Assembly (NCBI GenBank): GCA_015499995.1
Contig: JADNRV010000008.1
Location: 124,001 to 188,000 of the forward strand
Origin: Flammula alnicola
Taxonomy: Eukaryota > Basidiomycota > Agaricomycetes > Agaricales > Strophariaceae
DNA length: 64,000 bases
Direction of reading: 5' to 3'
Within the stretch, counting starts at the first letter, position 1; every line of letters starts with the position of its first letter. Below the pieces are notes generated by a model. That model had not been told where the DNA came from. It saw only the letters and a program-made list of their open reading frames with translations, and did no database searches. Position numbers and translations under genes: made by a program. This document shows, one piece after another, positions 12,557 to 24,323 of this stretch.

Positions 12557-12563
12557 TTTATAC
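12557..12563 (-). promoter_or_regulatory. TATA box of the hydrophobin gene
   Basis: TATAAAA on the minus strand, inside GTATAAAAGG, 85 bp upstream of the hydrophobin ATG. Position and sequence fit a core promoter of a highly expressed, regulated gene. Confidence 0.7.
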
Positions 12564-13339
12564 GTCTCTGCCTACGGATTTTAGAATATGTGTATGCCCG
12601 TCGATCTGTAAGCAAGGAAAGATCTCCCTAAACAGTGAGACAGATACTACTTGAGCCGAAGACATGATTGTGCAGAATCCCACCACCAAAAAAAGGGCTC
12701 CAAAGCTGTCAAATCATTAGCGGCTGTTGTTCACGCCGTGATGGTCTATTTAAAGTCAGCTACTGCAAAATAAGATCGGCCACTCCACTGTGTGAGCTCT
12801 CGAAATGGATGCAAAGACGATTTGCTTCTTCCTTCTGGGCGGCATGATCTTTGCTTCTTTGGGATCCGAGATGTAGACTTGAGCGAAAGTATTCAAGTCT
12901 CCTACATTAGGCTACGGTGTGCGATACCTCCGAATTGATCTGAAAGTAAGACTGGTTGCCTTTAGCTTTCTGGAGACTCGGACCCGGCCGGTCTTGATCC
13001 GAATAGAAGATAGGTCAGTTATGCACTGGATTGCAGTCCTCTCGGACAAGACAGCACACCCGGGAACTATCTAAACCGAATATTCGAAGGTCTAACACAG
13101 CCGATAAATTCTACGACATACATGAATTAGACCGCCGGTGGTCCGTGTCCATTCTTCGAATCAAGATCTCGGAGGGATGGTTAAGAGTGGGATATAGGAT
13201 GAGCTCTGAACAGGTTGTTATCATCCTATAAATCTGACGATTCTGTTCCAGCACATGAATGCGTGAATCCCGAAGAATAGACCCGGCAGATAATCCGACT
13301 CGGATTCGTGGACTCGTCGGATGCTCCACATCGAAAATG
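12564..13339. other. Hydrophobin upstream region
   Basis: No gene is seen. This is the presumed regulatory region of the hydrophobin gene, up to the point where a fragment of the same gene reappears. Confidence 0.5.
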
Positions 13340-13432
13340 ACCTGTACCCAGAACATACCTAGACCACTGCCACAGGGTACTAACAACGTTCGAGGTGGCC
13401 TAGCAGACAATGAAAACATGGTAGTCATCACA
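13340..13432 (-). pseudogene. Hydrophobin gene fragment (relic duplicate)
   Basis: Bases 13376-13431 repeat bases 12255-12310 of the intact hydrophobin gene with only a few substitutions, in the same orientation. The match covers the 3' end of intron 1, its acceptor and the start of exon 2. Just below it, at about 13352, the bases GAACATACC recur; in the real gene these mark the exon 2/intron 2 junction. Between the two matches about 30 bp of exon 2 is missing. The copy therefore came from a duplicated hydrophobin gene that has since lost coding ability. Flanking DNA on either side no longer aligns clearly. Confidence 0.7.
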
Positions 13433-14059
13433 AGAACGCAAACAGGTTCGGTGGCGATTGCAAAGTTGGAGATGCGTCGCAAGAGTTGCATCAGCAAAAG
13501 TGCATGCGAAACATATGCACATACATCTAGATATACAGTCAAAAAAGTCTCATAAATCCTGTGATTTCGATTAACGAACATATTCGAATACACCTGACTA
13601 AAAAATTATAAGGCCCACCAGAATTATGATGAATATAATCGAGCGAGAATTATAAGCGGTCGTGAGCTTGTAAGTTGCTTCTAAGTCAATATGATACACC
13701 ACATGAACCGTAGCTCATATAAGCTTTTAGTGAGATATAAGACCATGTATCCCATTTCAGCGAATATACGTAGCTCGACCGTTTGTATCCAGCCCTCTCA
13801 GAATTCAGGTCTCACACAAACATCACGGGAAATGAATGAAATTGGCATCAAGGTCACACATAACGGTAGACATGGCATATGAGTGATACATAAGAGCAAG
13901 AGGAACATCGAGGAATGGGAGCCCTTGCCTACGCAGACCAATGTATCCAAATTAAAGAACAAAGCGAGAGACAATACCGCGACAAGTCAAGACGACAAGG
14001 TAGGCTATGCTAGAAAGTGGCGACTGGTCGCGTGCTTCAAAAACCTAGACAGACGAATG

Positions 14060-14360
14060 TGAGAGTCCCTTCGAAGGAGAACTTGAATATACCTCACTAG
14101 GGGGATTGTACGTTTGAATTGACACAAAAATAATGCATTTGAGATATATCTGCACGTAAGCTGCAGCTTTGGGTAAGTATATGCGTGTCAATAATGTTCA
14201 AAGGAGACTTTGAACGTACCAATTGTTACTAGGTGGATGAAGGACTGAAATGGCTGGGATTGACACGAAATATAACACATTGGAACTATACCCACATCAA
14301 GGGAAATCACTCGCCAGAAACCACAGCTTTGGGTAAGTACATGTGTCTCTGTAACGAGGG
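14060..14360. repeat. Degenerate tandem duplication of about 150 bp
   Basis: Two neighbouring segments share ordered landmarks. ATTGACAC-A/G-AAA occurs at about 14119 and 14259, and CAGCTTTGGGTAAGTA followed by ATG occurs at about 14166 and 14326. Spacing between copies is roughly 140-160 bp. Sequence between landmarks has drifted strongly. No coding frame is shared. Confidence 0.4.
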
Positions 14361-15065
14361 TGAGCTTACCTGATCCCAGTCGATGCCACTTCCCTACGGA
14401 ACATAATTCATATATGCAGTGAATCGTGGAGAAATTCACCATAAGTCCGGGACTAACCTATTGGCAAAAACCAGTTAACTACACGACGGCACTAGTCAGC
14501 TTGGTCCTTTGTGAACACGCGAAGGAGAACGTAAAGGAAAGCGGAGGCGGCAGTGTGATTGATATTGTAGTAGTAATAGCTTTACATACAGGTCGCCGTC
14601 TAGCCAGTGAGCAGCTGCAGTAATAAATTAATTACATGTAAATTGACAGCGAGCATTGGGGTAACTGAAGTTGCCTGCTGTTAATCTCCTCAATAAACAG
14701 ACGAAAAAATCAGGAACGCCGACATTTGAATGACCGTCCCGCATTTGCACGTTGACGCGCAGGCCAGTACATTCGGCCCTTGACGCGTTGACGACCTGAT
14801 CCATGAGTCATAATGCGTATATCTCGGTCATGACGAGCTTGCCGTTCCGGAATGCAAGGAAACATTCAGTCGGTCGGATTGAGGAAAAGAAATTTTTGAC
14901 AGGATGTGTGGCCCGTCAAGAGATGAATATGGGTTTGCCTGTAGCACAGCATCAGGCATGCGGAATGAGGAGACCAGAATCAAACAAACTGCGAACAACC
15001 GTTAATGAATTAAGCCGGTAATGACAATGGTGAACGGCACGTACCTGTCTCAAGTCACGAATCGT
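14361..15065. other. Intergenic, nothing recognised
   Basis: Short frames only; 3' flank of the CWC24 gene. No RNA gene or further repeat noticed. Confidence 0.5.
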
Positions 15066-16210
15066 TTATTCTGAGTCTGAGCCGTTTGAATCTTCTTCTC
15101 CTTCGACGGTTTTCAGGCCCTCAATCTGAATCTCAGCGTCATTGTTACCCAACTCAGCATCCTCTTTGGCCTCTTTTGCTTCCCTCTTCTTGTTAATCTT
15201 TTCGATGATTTTGTCCGCCCGATTGAAGATGCCGCCAGTGGGAGTCCCACAGGCCAAACACTTGGGGGTCTTGGCGTACCTCTTGATCGCACACGCAGAG
15301 CAGTAGTAGTGGCCGCAACGCGTCACCACTGGATCAGTGTAATGTTTCCGACAGATTAGGCATGCAAAGGGGACGTCTTCATCAGAATCGTCATCGGATG
15401 ATGCATCTTCTGCCTGCTTCTGGGGGATTTCTGCCAACTTATCGAGCTGCCATCCCTGGAGGTCTGAAACGAAATAGACAACAATCAGTTCCTGGTCTCA
15501 TCAGCGTAGTGTTAGATGACACTTACATGTCCCGCGGTCGTGGAGAAATTTACAAGTGTCACCAAACCCACAATAGCCGGTTTCTGTCAAGATTAAACGA
15601 GATCATCAGTGTTGATGAAAAAGATAACTAACGGATTAGATAGAAACGTACCTTTGTAGTCTTTACATACATCTGGCTGATAATCGACAATGGTCACGGT
15701 CCGAATAGTGCTAGTGCTCCGCTGGGGTCCAACCCTCATGGCTTTTGGAACTTCTGTGCTTTTCTTGATGTGACTCCGATATGCACTCTGCCCATGATAC
15801 TTCCCATCGTCTAGAATCTCTTCCTCCTCACCAGCATCTGCCTTCTCCTTCCGACGTCTTTTCGCGAGCAGCTCCTCGGCCTCATCCCCAGCGAGAATCT
15901 CCAGAGCAGCGTTGGTATGAGACCCTGCAGCCGTCCATTTGACATCGGGACCCTCCTTTTCAGGCGCATCGAAGTCATCTATGCCATCACGCTGGGACGA
16001 TGTACGTTTTGTTCCTGCGCTAAGCAGGTTTGTGGCACCTTTTCTGGTCGGAAGCACGACTTCAGATTTGGGAGTTGAGGATGACGCCAAACCAGGCCTC
16101 GGTGAATCGTTGGCTGTAGGTGAAAGCGAACGTTTACGCGCAGTCACAGGGCGCCCCTTGCCCTTTTTCTTGAAAAAAGGAACGTTCAGTGGTTCTTCTG
16201 CAGACGCCAT
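15066..16210 (-). CDS. CWC24: Pre-mRNA splicing factor CWC24 (CCCH + RING)
   Basis: Three exons (16210-15652, 15583-15527, 15463-15066) on the minus strand encode about 337 residues. The N-terminal half is a charged, disordered region with a bipartite basic stretch ([10 protein letters not shown]). It is followed by the conserved [11 protein letters not shown] and [16 protein letters not shown] leading into a CCCH finger of spacing C-x8-C-x5-C-x3-H. After the conserved GWQLD comes a RING finger: [24 protein letters not shown] and CLAC. This order defines CWC24 (human RNF113A), a component of the activated spliceosome that contacts the 5' splice site before the first catalytic step. It may also have ubiquitin-ligase activity through its RING. 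The CCCH finger is split by an intron. The acidic C-terminal tail is ordinary for the family. Confidence 0.95.
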
Positions 16211-17030
16211 GGTGGTTTAGGTTCAAGGACAGTGGATTGACTGAACGAGTTTGCAAGCGCCTTTAGATCAGTCGGCGTGACTGTTCGTTCAGAATTGCTG
16301 ACCAAGCCCGACTTTCCCACGTTAGGGCCCTGACTCAGCACGTTATGCATTGAACGCGTCGCGACACTACAATTCGCAACTTGTTCCCCACCATGACGAC
16401 ATTTTCATCTCGAACTCGCATATAAAGCCCTTGTCTCGAATATCTCGCAGGAAATTTCCTTGCTTCCTCTTCAACTCACTGGATTTCCTCATGGCTATAT
16501 CTCCTGGGAATCGTTCTCTTGCGTCGCATCTTTTTAACCTGCGTTTAACACGGCACTAATGGCACTTATGGACCCCACACACCTTCATGTCGGCACCTGC
16601 GTGACGTGAAATTCGGATTGGTCGGTCCCATACGGGTACACTCCAAGTGCGACTTTACAAATCACATCGAAAGATGCCGTGCTAACGCTTTTTATGTAGG
16701 GAGATTATCCCTTGCACGCGCACGCCACCTTTCGGTTCTCAGTTACAGGTGGGTTAGCTTGCGACACATCTGGGCTATGGCATGCATTCCACCCTTATCT
16801 GTCATTCACTTCTATGGCTGGCATACTGATACTTACAAGCCATGGAACGCTTTCAGACAACATTCTCTCTGCTTAGGCATGCGCAATTTTCTGCGACTCT
16901 CATGCTCTCTCATGCAGCCTTATATTTAACTCGGGCTATGTCAGCACTCTGCGCTCTCATGATCACTGTCAGCACGAGGGCTGCCATGTAATTTGGACTG
17001 GTCATGTGGGTGGTTTGTCATCGCTGCCAG
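16211..17030. other. Intergenic, nothing recognised
   Basis: Promoter side of CWC24, then about 0.6 kb with short frames only. No supportable gene. Confidence 0.45.
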
Positions 17031-17039
17031 CACGGCGCG

Positions 17040-17800
17040 ACTGATGTAAAGCCATCTTCTTTGGGGACGGACCAAGGTCAAGATGGTCAGAGTCTTATCT
17101 GCAAGTTATATATATCCGCATCAGAGAGCATCGAAGCAGAGATGTGTAAAGATAGGGCTTTCAATTGTCTCCCTTTCGAGGGCTGCTCTTGCTGCTCTGG
17201 CTGTCCTTAACATCGTGAAGGATCACGCCTGACTACAGATAGACGAAGATGCGTTTTACTACGCGCTTCTCTACAGTTCTTTTGCGTGGGCTTTCATCAC
17301 TGATTATTACAGCGGTGAGCCGTATTCTTTCAAAATGTTCATGTCGTATAGGCTTAACCTGGTGAACTTTGAAGGCAATGAGTTACCGGCCCAGAGAGTG
17401 ACATCTTATGGATTGCGTGCGACTTGCTCGCCGGTCCGTCTTTCGTAGTATCAATTTACGAGAGAGGCGAAGGACCAAGCCATCGACTGCTATCGAGGTC
17501 CATCCAGCCTGTGCTGGACAAGGCTCATAGTCAGTGTTCCTGATTTTGGCAGGACTTTGTGAGGTGATTTTTCGCCAGATCGCGTCATATTCTATTCCAG
17601 GGGCCGATGATGGCGCCAAATTCACCGACTCTTTTTACAGTCAATTACAGTCCGTCGTGGTCAAGGCTCAACAGCTGCGGCGAGTCGCCTATAGTATCCT
17701 AGAGCGTTGCAGAGTGGTGCATATTCCTTGCTCAATGGAGATCTGGAAGATTACGACTACCCCACCTTTGTATGTATATTCCATTTTTAGATTTTAAACT
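17040..17800 (+). pseudogene. Coding-like remnant, unknown family
   Basis: A frame near 17090-17220 contains a helical hydrophobic run (SLSRAALAALAVLNIV). After a possible splice, another near 17235-17315 reads DEDAFYYALLYSSFAWAF, and a third open stretch lies at 17534-17797. These look like parts of a former membrane protein. No starting Met, consistent frame or full intron set could be found, and no family was recognised. They may also belong to the untranslated leader region of the bZIP gene downstream. Confidence 0.3.
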
Positions 17801-18228
17801 TCGGTCTGCCCGAGTACCGTCGTGTGGTTGCTCTGCCAATAGTTACATTGTCCTGATCAAGGCGCATAGACCAATACCGTGGCTCAGCATTTTTTCCCCG
17901 GACCAGTGAGTCGATCAGTCACCAAAATGGTCATGTGGTGTATGTACACATGGATTTTCGCCTCGCTGGTTGGTGAAGCTCACCTCTTATCGAGAGAGAG
18001 AGGACCGGCGAGAGGGTTATTCAAATCCGTGGAGGAGTTGAGTCAGCGCTGTGGGTCTTTTGTGTCAGCCGCGGAGCTTAGTCAGATGATATTTGACAAA
18101 TACATGCGAAAATGGAGGAAAATGGTCGGACCGGTGTTGATTCAAAGGTCCCGATTGCGGCTAAATCTTCCTTCTTCTACTCACCATCATATCGGTTTAT
18201 CCACAGTGCTTCACCGTCGTCCTGCACG

Positions 18229-19176
18229 ATGCCCGCCTCAAACCTCCAGGGTCTCAATATCGTCCACCCCGCCCAGGAGTCGTCCGACTCCCATGATCTG
18301 CTCTTGGGTCAAGCTTACCCTGATCTAACAGCTCAGCTCGCCTTGTGGACGAATCTTGCTTTCGATTCTGAGGAACCTCTCAACCCCAGACGTGATGAGC
18401 ACAAGAAATCATTAGTCGAGGAGGAAGAGGAGGAGGTTCGATCTCCTGTTACGGGGGAAAAGGCCGTTCACGACGGACATGTCAACGTAGTTACTCCTAC
18501 CAACGTCGTTATCAACCAGAACGTCAATCATTCCTCGTCTGCTGCTGCAAACAACATCTTCGACATCAACTCCTTCCTTGCCAACTTTGGCCTGGATTCA
18601 TACAACACCCTGCCCCACCAGCTCCAGCAGCAGGCGGCCATCGCGCCGTCGCTTGCACAGCTTCTGGCTCTCCACCCTGGCCACAATGCATCATACGGCA
18701 CCACACCCCAGTATGTTCCTGGCACTGCGCCACCATCCTTTCTTGGAACCGGTTCGGAGTCGACAGAGGAATCATTCGCTCCCGCTAAGCGGGCTCGCAC
18801 TCGCAAGGTGTCCGTTACGAGCGTTAGCTCGCCCGACTTCCGCGAGGATAGCTTACCCCCTAACACCTCCCTCTCCCCCGCGGAAGATAAGCGCCGTCGC
18901 AATACCGCTGCGAGCGCTCGTTTCAGGCTGAAGAAGAAGGAGAGAGAGGCTGCCCTCGAGGGCAAGGCGAAGGAGTTGGAGACGAAAGTCGCAGAGCTCG
19001 AGAGGGAGTGCGAAGGATTGCGCAGAGAAAATGGGTGGCTCAAGGGCCTCGTCGTTGGAGTTACCGGTGCAGCTCAAGGACCTAACAACGGACAAGGCCT
19101 TACCGTCGCTTCACCCCCACCTGGTCCCATATCAACCGGGACGAAACGACGCAGAGAAGAAATATCAACTGCATAA
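18229..19176 (+). CDS. bZIP transcription factor, CYS3/GCN4-like
   Basis: A single-exon gene of 315 codons from the ATG at 18229. The N-terminal half is acidic with a run of glutamates, followed by an Asn-rich and hydrophobic activation-type region (IFDINSFLANFGLDSY). The C-terminal bZIP is clear: the basic region EDKRRRNTAASARFRLKKK, with the N-x2-A-A-x-x-R core, runs into a leucine zipper (ELETKVAELERECEGLRREN). This NTAASARFR type is the CYS3/CPC1/GCN4 group, which controls sulfur assimilation or amino-acid biosynthesis. Which of the two cannot be decided from sequence alone. The frame is open further upstream to an ATG at 18112 (354 residues). I prefer 18229 because the intervening residues look like translated leader. 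A 149-codon frame starting at 17879 overlaps the start and could act as an upstream ORF. Confidence 0.9.
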   Translation: MPASNLQGLNIVHPAQESSDSHDLLLGQAYPDLTAQLALWTNLAFDSEEPLNPRRDEHKKSLVEEEEEEVRSPVTGEKAVHDGHVNVVTPTNVVINQNVNHSSSAAANNIFDINSFLANFGLDSYNTLPHQLQQQAAIAPSLAQLLALHPGHNASYGTTPQYVPGTAPPSFLGTGSESTEESFAPAKRARTRKVSVTSVSSPDFREDSLPPNTSLSPAEDKRRRNTAASARFRLKKKEREAALEGKAKELETKVAELERECEGLRRENGWLKGLVVGVTGAAQGPNNGQGLTVASPPPGPISTGTKRRREEISTA

Positions 19177-21630
19177 TGACCTTCCTAGAACTTCGATTGT
19201 ATCGGACAGGTATATTATTCAATGAAGAAGCAGTTATCTTATCTTGTATCCCCTTTCCATTTCGTACTCCCCATTCACTCTCATCTGGCACGTACAGTAA
19301 GTCGCCAGCATTTTTTCCCCTCTCAATTATCTTGTATCCCTCCTACCACCTCGACATCTGTTACATTTGTAATTGGAAAGGGTCTTCGCATATATATTTC
19401 GCTACATTAGCCAGTGTACATGGTATCTTGTACTACCTACCGCTGCATCCATCATGCCCTTCTCACGTCCTCCACATATACCCGGGCTACGGCCTCTGTA
19501 TGACATAACATTGTGGAGGCTGTCGGTGTCTCTCCACGCACAACTACATATATTTGCTATAAAAAGCAGAGTCTTCTTCAACGCTTTCCGACTCGAACAG
19601 CTTCTTCCTTCTTTTTTTGTTTGTCGCAACTCGCGACGCTGCGGGTACTCGCTTATGGTTCGCAGGGGCTCAAACGTTCACGAATTTGTCATCTCCATTG
19701 TCGGGATCGGAGAGGCTCGGATCGGCTTTACTCAGTGCAGCGTCATTCAAACGGCGGAAAGGAGAAAATGTAGATAAAAAGATTATCGCAAGAGTCATCA
19801 TGCACAGAGAGTCAGAGACCCAAGCCGACTCCAGCTCATATATTTACCGGTCGGCACATACCATCGTCGGGATGCTCATCGCCGATCGGACGGATGTCCT
19901 TGAAAAAACATGAGGGAAACATATTGGAAATTTGGAATGAGCGTCTGTGATTCTGAATGAGCATCTGTAATATTAATGCTGTGCGTTGCAACGCTGCGTA
20001 TATCGCGCTCCGAGTCGCGAGCCCTGTTCAATCCTTGAAACCGGCCCTTTGCATTCTATATCGCATGCGTTGCCCATGGCCACGAGTCATCTCGAGCTCC
20101 TGGGCCTGAGCTAGAGCAAATGAAAAGACAGCGGACCGGTCTTGACTCCTCCGCATGGTGTGAGATGGCGCGAAGTCCAAAAGATAATCTTTTTTTTTGT
20201 TTGAGAAAGGGCGTTTCTCCAAAGAACGGCGTGCAGATCAAAACGTGATGAAGTAGTAAGCAAGGGGGCCAACGTCCGTGACTTCGCCTCCCCCTGCTCT
20301 TGCTGCGTGCGATCACCAAGAAACCGCAACTGAGAGGGCTGTCGAATTTTGAAGACCGGTATCAAGTACGTACGTATACCAAATACCGTCTTATACCGTT
20401 TATAGCTTTATATGCCCAAGTCCTAATAACGGCTCATAAGGAACGGCCACATGGTTGATGCATGTGCATGAGGACTAGACTCTAGAGTCCTTTTGAGGAA
20501 CATATTGAAACATATTGACAAGGATTATCACAACGCATGTTCGGGCTCCGCAGTTACAGGCCAGACGGTCTATGACTTTAATTGAGTCGGAAAGCTAGTG
20601 GTTTGGGGCACAATGAAACGCACGTCTTTTATAGATCGAGCTCTAAGCTTCAAGCTTGAACGAGCTCTGGAATGTTGATTTTGACGCCGATTTAACGTCC
20701 CAAGTTACATGGCCATCCGTGAACTGAAAGCAACGCTAAGCCTAGGCACCTGCACTGTTTCGCCCATTTTCCGTTCCGGAGACCGGAAACAAACAACTTT
20801 AAGCCCCGTCTGGAGGTCAAGTTATCCTCCTTAACGTTTGTTTCGCGGGACGAACATGATCACGAGGTTGGTCGCGAAGCGACGAACAAAATGGAACGAT
20901 TTGTGTATTCAACTGGGGACTTGACGGAGGCTTGTACGCCATATACGCGACACGACTTGATGTACTTGAAACCTCTTGGTTTTGTTGATGCGCCATTCAG
21001 TTAGCTTTTAGCTAGGCAAGACCGCACCACGGGGGCGGTCCGGCCAGGGATTCAATTGTACCCCAGATACGTACGTACAGCCACATGTGCGCCACGCTCT
21101 GGGCAGAATCTTGCTCGCAAGGTACAAGATGGCACACAATCGAATGGGATTGGGCGGGTTTTTGAGTTTAAAGGAGAGTCTGTCACATGTCAGTGTTAGT
21201 CGCTGTCTTGTGCGACTGTCATCGGATGGAAGACAGGAACAAAATAGCAACAGATAACATTAGAATGTTTCGATCAGCTAAAAAGCCCTAGAAGTGCATC
21301 CAGGGAGTTCCCGCAAGTCACTGCATGTCAGAGCGGAGCGTAAATTCCCAGAAGGTTAGATATGAGCCAGATTATCGTGGTGGAAAAGTAACTAAAAAGT
21401 TTTAAATAGTCAAGAGATTGACGATAAATTGGGGATTACGCTTTTGAGTTTTTGTTCGCTAGAAGCGATAATGGACATTACACAGGTGATAATATCGGCC
21501 ACAGTATACGTAGAGATCTGTTCGACATGCTATGATCTCGTGAATTAGAAATATTTGCATGCACGATAACTCCGAGCAAGAAGGATTCACTTGCAGCAGA
21601 TCGTTGGAACCCCAAGCCGTCACCCGCTTC
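19177..21630. other. Intergenic, nothing recognised
   Basis: About 2.4 kb downstream of the bZIP gene. Several open frames of 60-130 codons occur on both strands but overlap each other and show no domain, splice structure or composition typical of the real genes here. No RNA gene was noticed. Confidence 0.45.
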
Positions 21631-21639
21631 GCACTGTTA

Positions 21640-22137
21640 CTAGTAGCCAGAGCAATAGAAGGTGAGCCAGAGAAAATGGAAAATGTTTTCCATGATCTTC
21701 AGATTTTCAAAACGTATTAGCCTTCTCAAGAAGGTATGAACACGATACAATCTATTTTTCAGTAGACTTTGGGGTCTACTGACAGAAATCGGATGAGCTG
21801 ATAAACACTCGTTTGATGGATATTTAGCTAGAGGATTGAAAGCTATCAGCAAGCGTAATGACACCGGCGTACAAAAGACCACCGTAGCCTCATTATAAAT
21901 TACAAGTTCCACGGCTGGCAAGATGGGCGCAAGATACTCGTTTAAACCCTAGGCCATCGATATCGATGATTTATAAGCCTCCATAAAGTCAATCATCCTA
22001 AGCCCAAAGAAGCCCAGAGGGATTACCAAGGATAGAAAGCTACCACTAGTCCACAGTAGGCACCGGCTCGGAAAGCATAGTGTATCGTCGCCAGCCTTGG
22101 GAATGAACTGCGTTACGTAGTACCCATTTTTAATCAA
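21640..22137 (-). pseudogene. Hydrophobic coding-like remnant, unknown family
   Basis: Two minus-strand open stretches (22137-21949 and 21921-21640) are rich in hydrophobic residues, for example SGSFLSLVIPLGFFGLRMI, and could once have been one membrane protein. They are separated by a stop or frame change, and no start, splice set or family was found. The region directly borders the hAT relic. Confidence 0.25.
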
Positions 22138-22328
22138 GAATGAGTGACCAAGCGAACTCCAGGACGGGTCCAGTAGCGCCTTGACATTTTGAGGTATAGT
22201 TTTACAGCAGTAGTTGGCAGGAGTATGTACGGATGCCCATGGATCCCAAGAGGTTGGGGCTTGAAAGTAAGAAGAAAAATAAATCCGAAGTCAGAAATGT
22301 TGGAAAGCGGAATCTTATTTCAAACTCA

Positions 22329-22336
22329 GCGGCATT
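22329..22336. repeat. Left target-site duplication of hAT element
   Basis: GCGGCATT, identical to 25637-25644 in the same orientation. Eight bases is the duplication length made by hAT transposases. Confidence 0.75.
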
Positions 22337-22390
22337 GAGGACAAGTCGGATATGAGAAATCCGCCTCACCGCCTCATGCCCGGACTCCGC
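22337..22390 (+). repeat. Left terminal inverted repeat of hAT element
   Basis: Reads inward and matches the reverse complement of 25583-25636 over a 54-bp span, best across AAGTCGGATATGAGAAATCC and the following 25 bases. CTCCGCCTC repeats continue just inside it. Confidence 0.72.
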
Positions 22391-22497
22391 CTCATTCTCC
22401 GCCTCCTACAATTCTGCTCATTTATGCCAGCTCGGCGTTATGCACATGCCTAACTTTCGTAAAGACTCTTTAGCGGCTGTAGAAACGTTGGAAATAA

Positions 22498-22930
22498 GTG
22501 GATATCAGCGACCATGGCCTTACAAAATTCACGATCACGACCAAATCACGACTCGATCAGCCGCCTTCAGGCGCGCGTTGTGCAACAACCAGATACACTT
22601 CTCGTGTCGCATCCTTCAATGCAATGCCCATCGAAAAGCAGAAGGGCTCTCGCGACATCTTTAAGCTTGCAGGCTTTATTCAATATGCTTCAAGGCTCAA
22701 AAATGTGATCCTGCTTGCCCAAAGTCTTCCCATCTTCCCGACAAGTAAACAGGAGGTTGAGGAGTGCTGGACAGTCGTCAAAGAGCTTGTGTAGTCAGCG
22801 TATATCCTTGATGAAAAGCCCATGTCAGCTGCATTCAAGGAGCATGACACAGACAAAAGGATTCTGTTCACTGAACTTGTTTCTACAGTTCGAAAATTCA
22901 ATCTATTTATTATTTTGATACCGGCTTTCA
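22498..22930 (+). pseudogene. Coding-like remnant inside the hAT element
   Basis: A 98-codon frame (22498-22794) contains FKLAGFIQYASRLKNVIL and EVEECWTVVKELV, then a stop; the same frame continues with AYILDEKPMSAAFKEHDTDK and an LFTELVSTVRKFNL stretch. This looks like one former protein broken by a stop. No family was recognised. Position near the left end suggests it was cargo or part of the element. Confidence 0.35.
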
Positions 22931-24323
22931 CCTCGATTTCTACATGAAAAAGGAAAGATGATTCTACTATAAAAATCCTCCCGATACCATCCAGATGGCA
23001 GATCTTGAAGAAAAAAAAAAGAATAATCGGTCAGACAAGGTAAACTTGAAGACATAGCGAGAGCCGTATACAGTACATCTGCAAATGCATTTTGGCCAAA
23101 TAGTAGGCCGCCGCCTCAGTAGTGTCGCGTGATGCTGAAGCTCCGCTGTAGTACTCAGTAGTACATCACCCATCAGTAGCATCACGTAGTACCTGAACCA
23201 CTATCAGCCACTATGTACATGGCTCACTCTCAGTGATTTTGCTTTTTTCTACAGCTCACTATAGCCGCTACTATATTTCTGTGGGCCTACAGACCTCTCC
23301 CATAATTTCTAAATGCAAGTCACTGCCGTTTCGGCGGTCAAATAATAAATTATGTAAGAACCGCTGTCAGCTGGGAATAAAAGACGGGACTTGGAAGAAT
23401 TTTTTCACCCTTCCTTCCCAATTCCTTCCCTTCCCCTCTTCCTTGTGTTATCAGCTTCAAATGTCGAATTTCTGGCGATGTTGTTCGACTCTACTGATGA
23501 ATTACCATTGAAGATAATGTGGCATGCCATGATATGACGCCGTATGTCGTTCGTACACTGTTTCCTTTTCTTGAATGCTCTCCCTTAACTTATGTGAACC
23601 CTTCCATCTATCTTTTAGAGCTGTTCATATTGTGGGTTGTTGTGAGTATCTTGTCATGTCTTGTTAAGTATTCACGGCTTATTGATCATTTGCAGCTTGC
23701 TGCTATTTCAGTTACTAGTTAGCCGGTGCGAAACTATTTGAACTTCGTGCCTCAGGATATTTCGTTGTCTTTACCACCTTGCAGTCGGTTGTAGAACCTG
23801 CTATTAGTATACTGTTACCTCATGTTACTTACCTCGCTCAAGCAATACTTATATATTTTTCATTTTGACCCTATCTACCGCTCATCCAACTCTTCATTTA
23901 CACCGAAAAAATTTCACTCCGCGGGACGCGGAATTCATATGAAATAACCCAGATCATGTGGGAGCGTACACTGGACTATGGACAACTACGGAACTATTGG
24001 TCCTACGGCCCTACACACCTACACCACTATGTATCACTCTATAGTAGACTAGCATACTTTTTGTCACTATCATAGAGGGGGGGGTTGCTACGGCGCTATG
24101 TCCCTATTTAGACTATGTAGCACTCGTAGTAAACGGGTGTTTTGCAGATGTAACAGTATGTTTAGCCTTCTTGATCGCAGCGAGACGCTGTTCCCTCCGT
24201 AGCACAGATATCTTCCCGAATCTCCTGTTCGCGTGTTGATTGATTCGCGACGATCTGGCGGGTTTGTGAGACGAATCGAGGATTGGGATGCGTGTTCATG
24301 GATAAAGGCGGCTCGCCTACGAT

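Noticed and set aside
17879..18328. 149-codon frame as an independent gene
   Set aside because: It overlaps the bZIP coding region in another frame and has no recognisable domain; kept only as a possible upstream ORF.
18528..19043. 171-codon minus-strand frame inside the bZIP gene
   Set aside because: Pure antisense shadow of the bZIP coding sequence, caused by its GC-rich codons.
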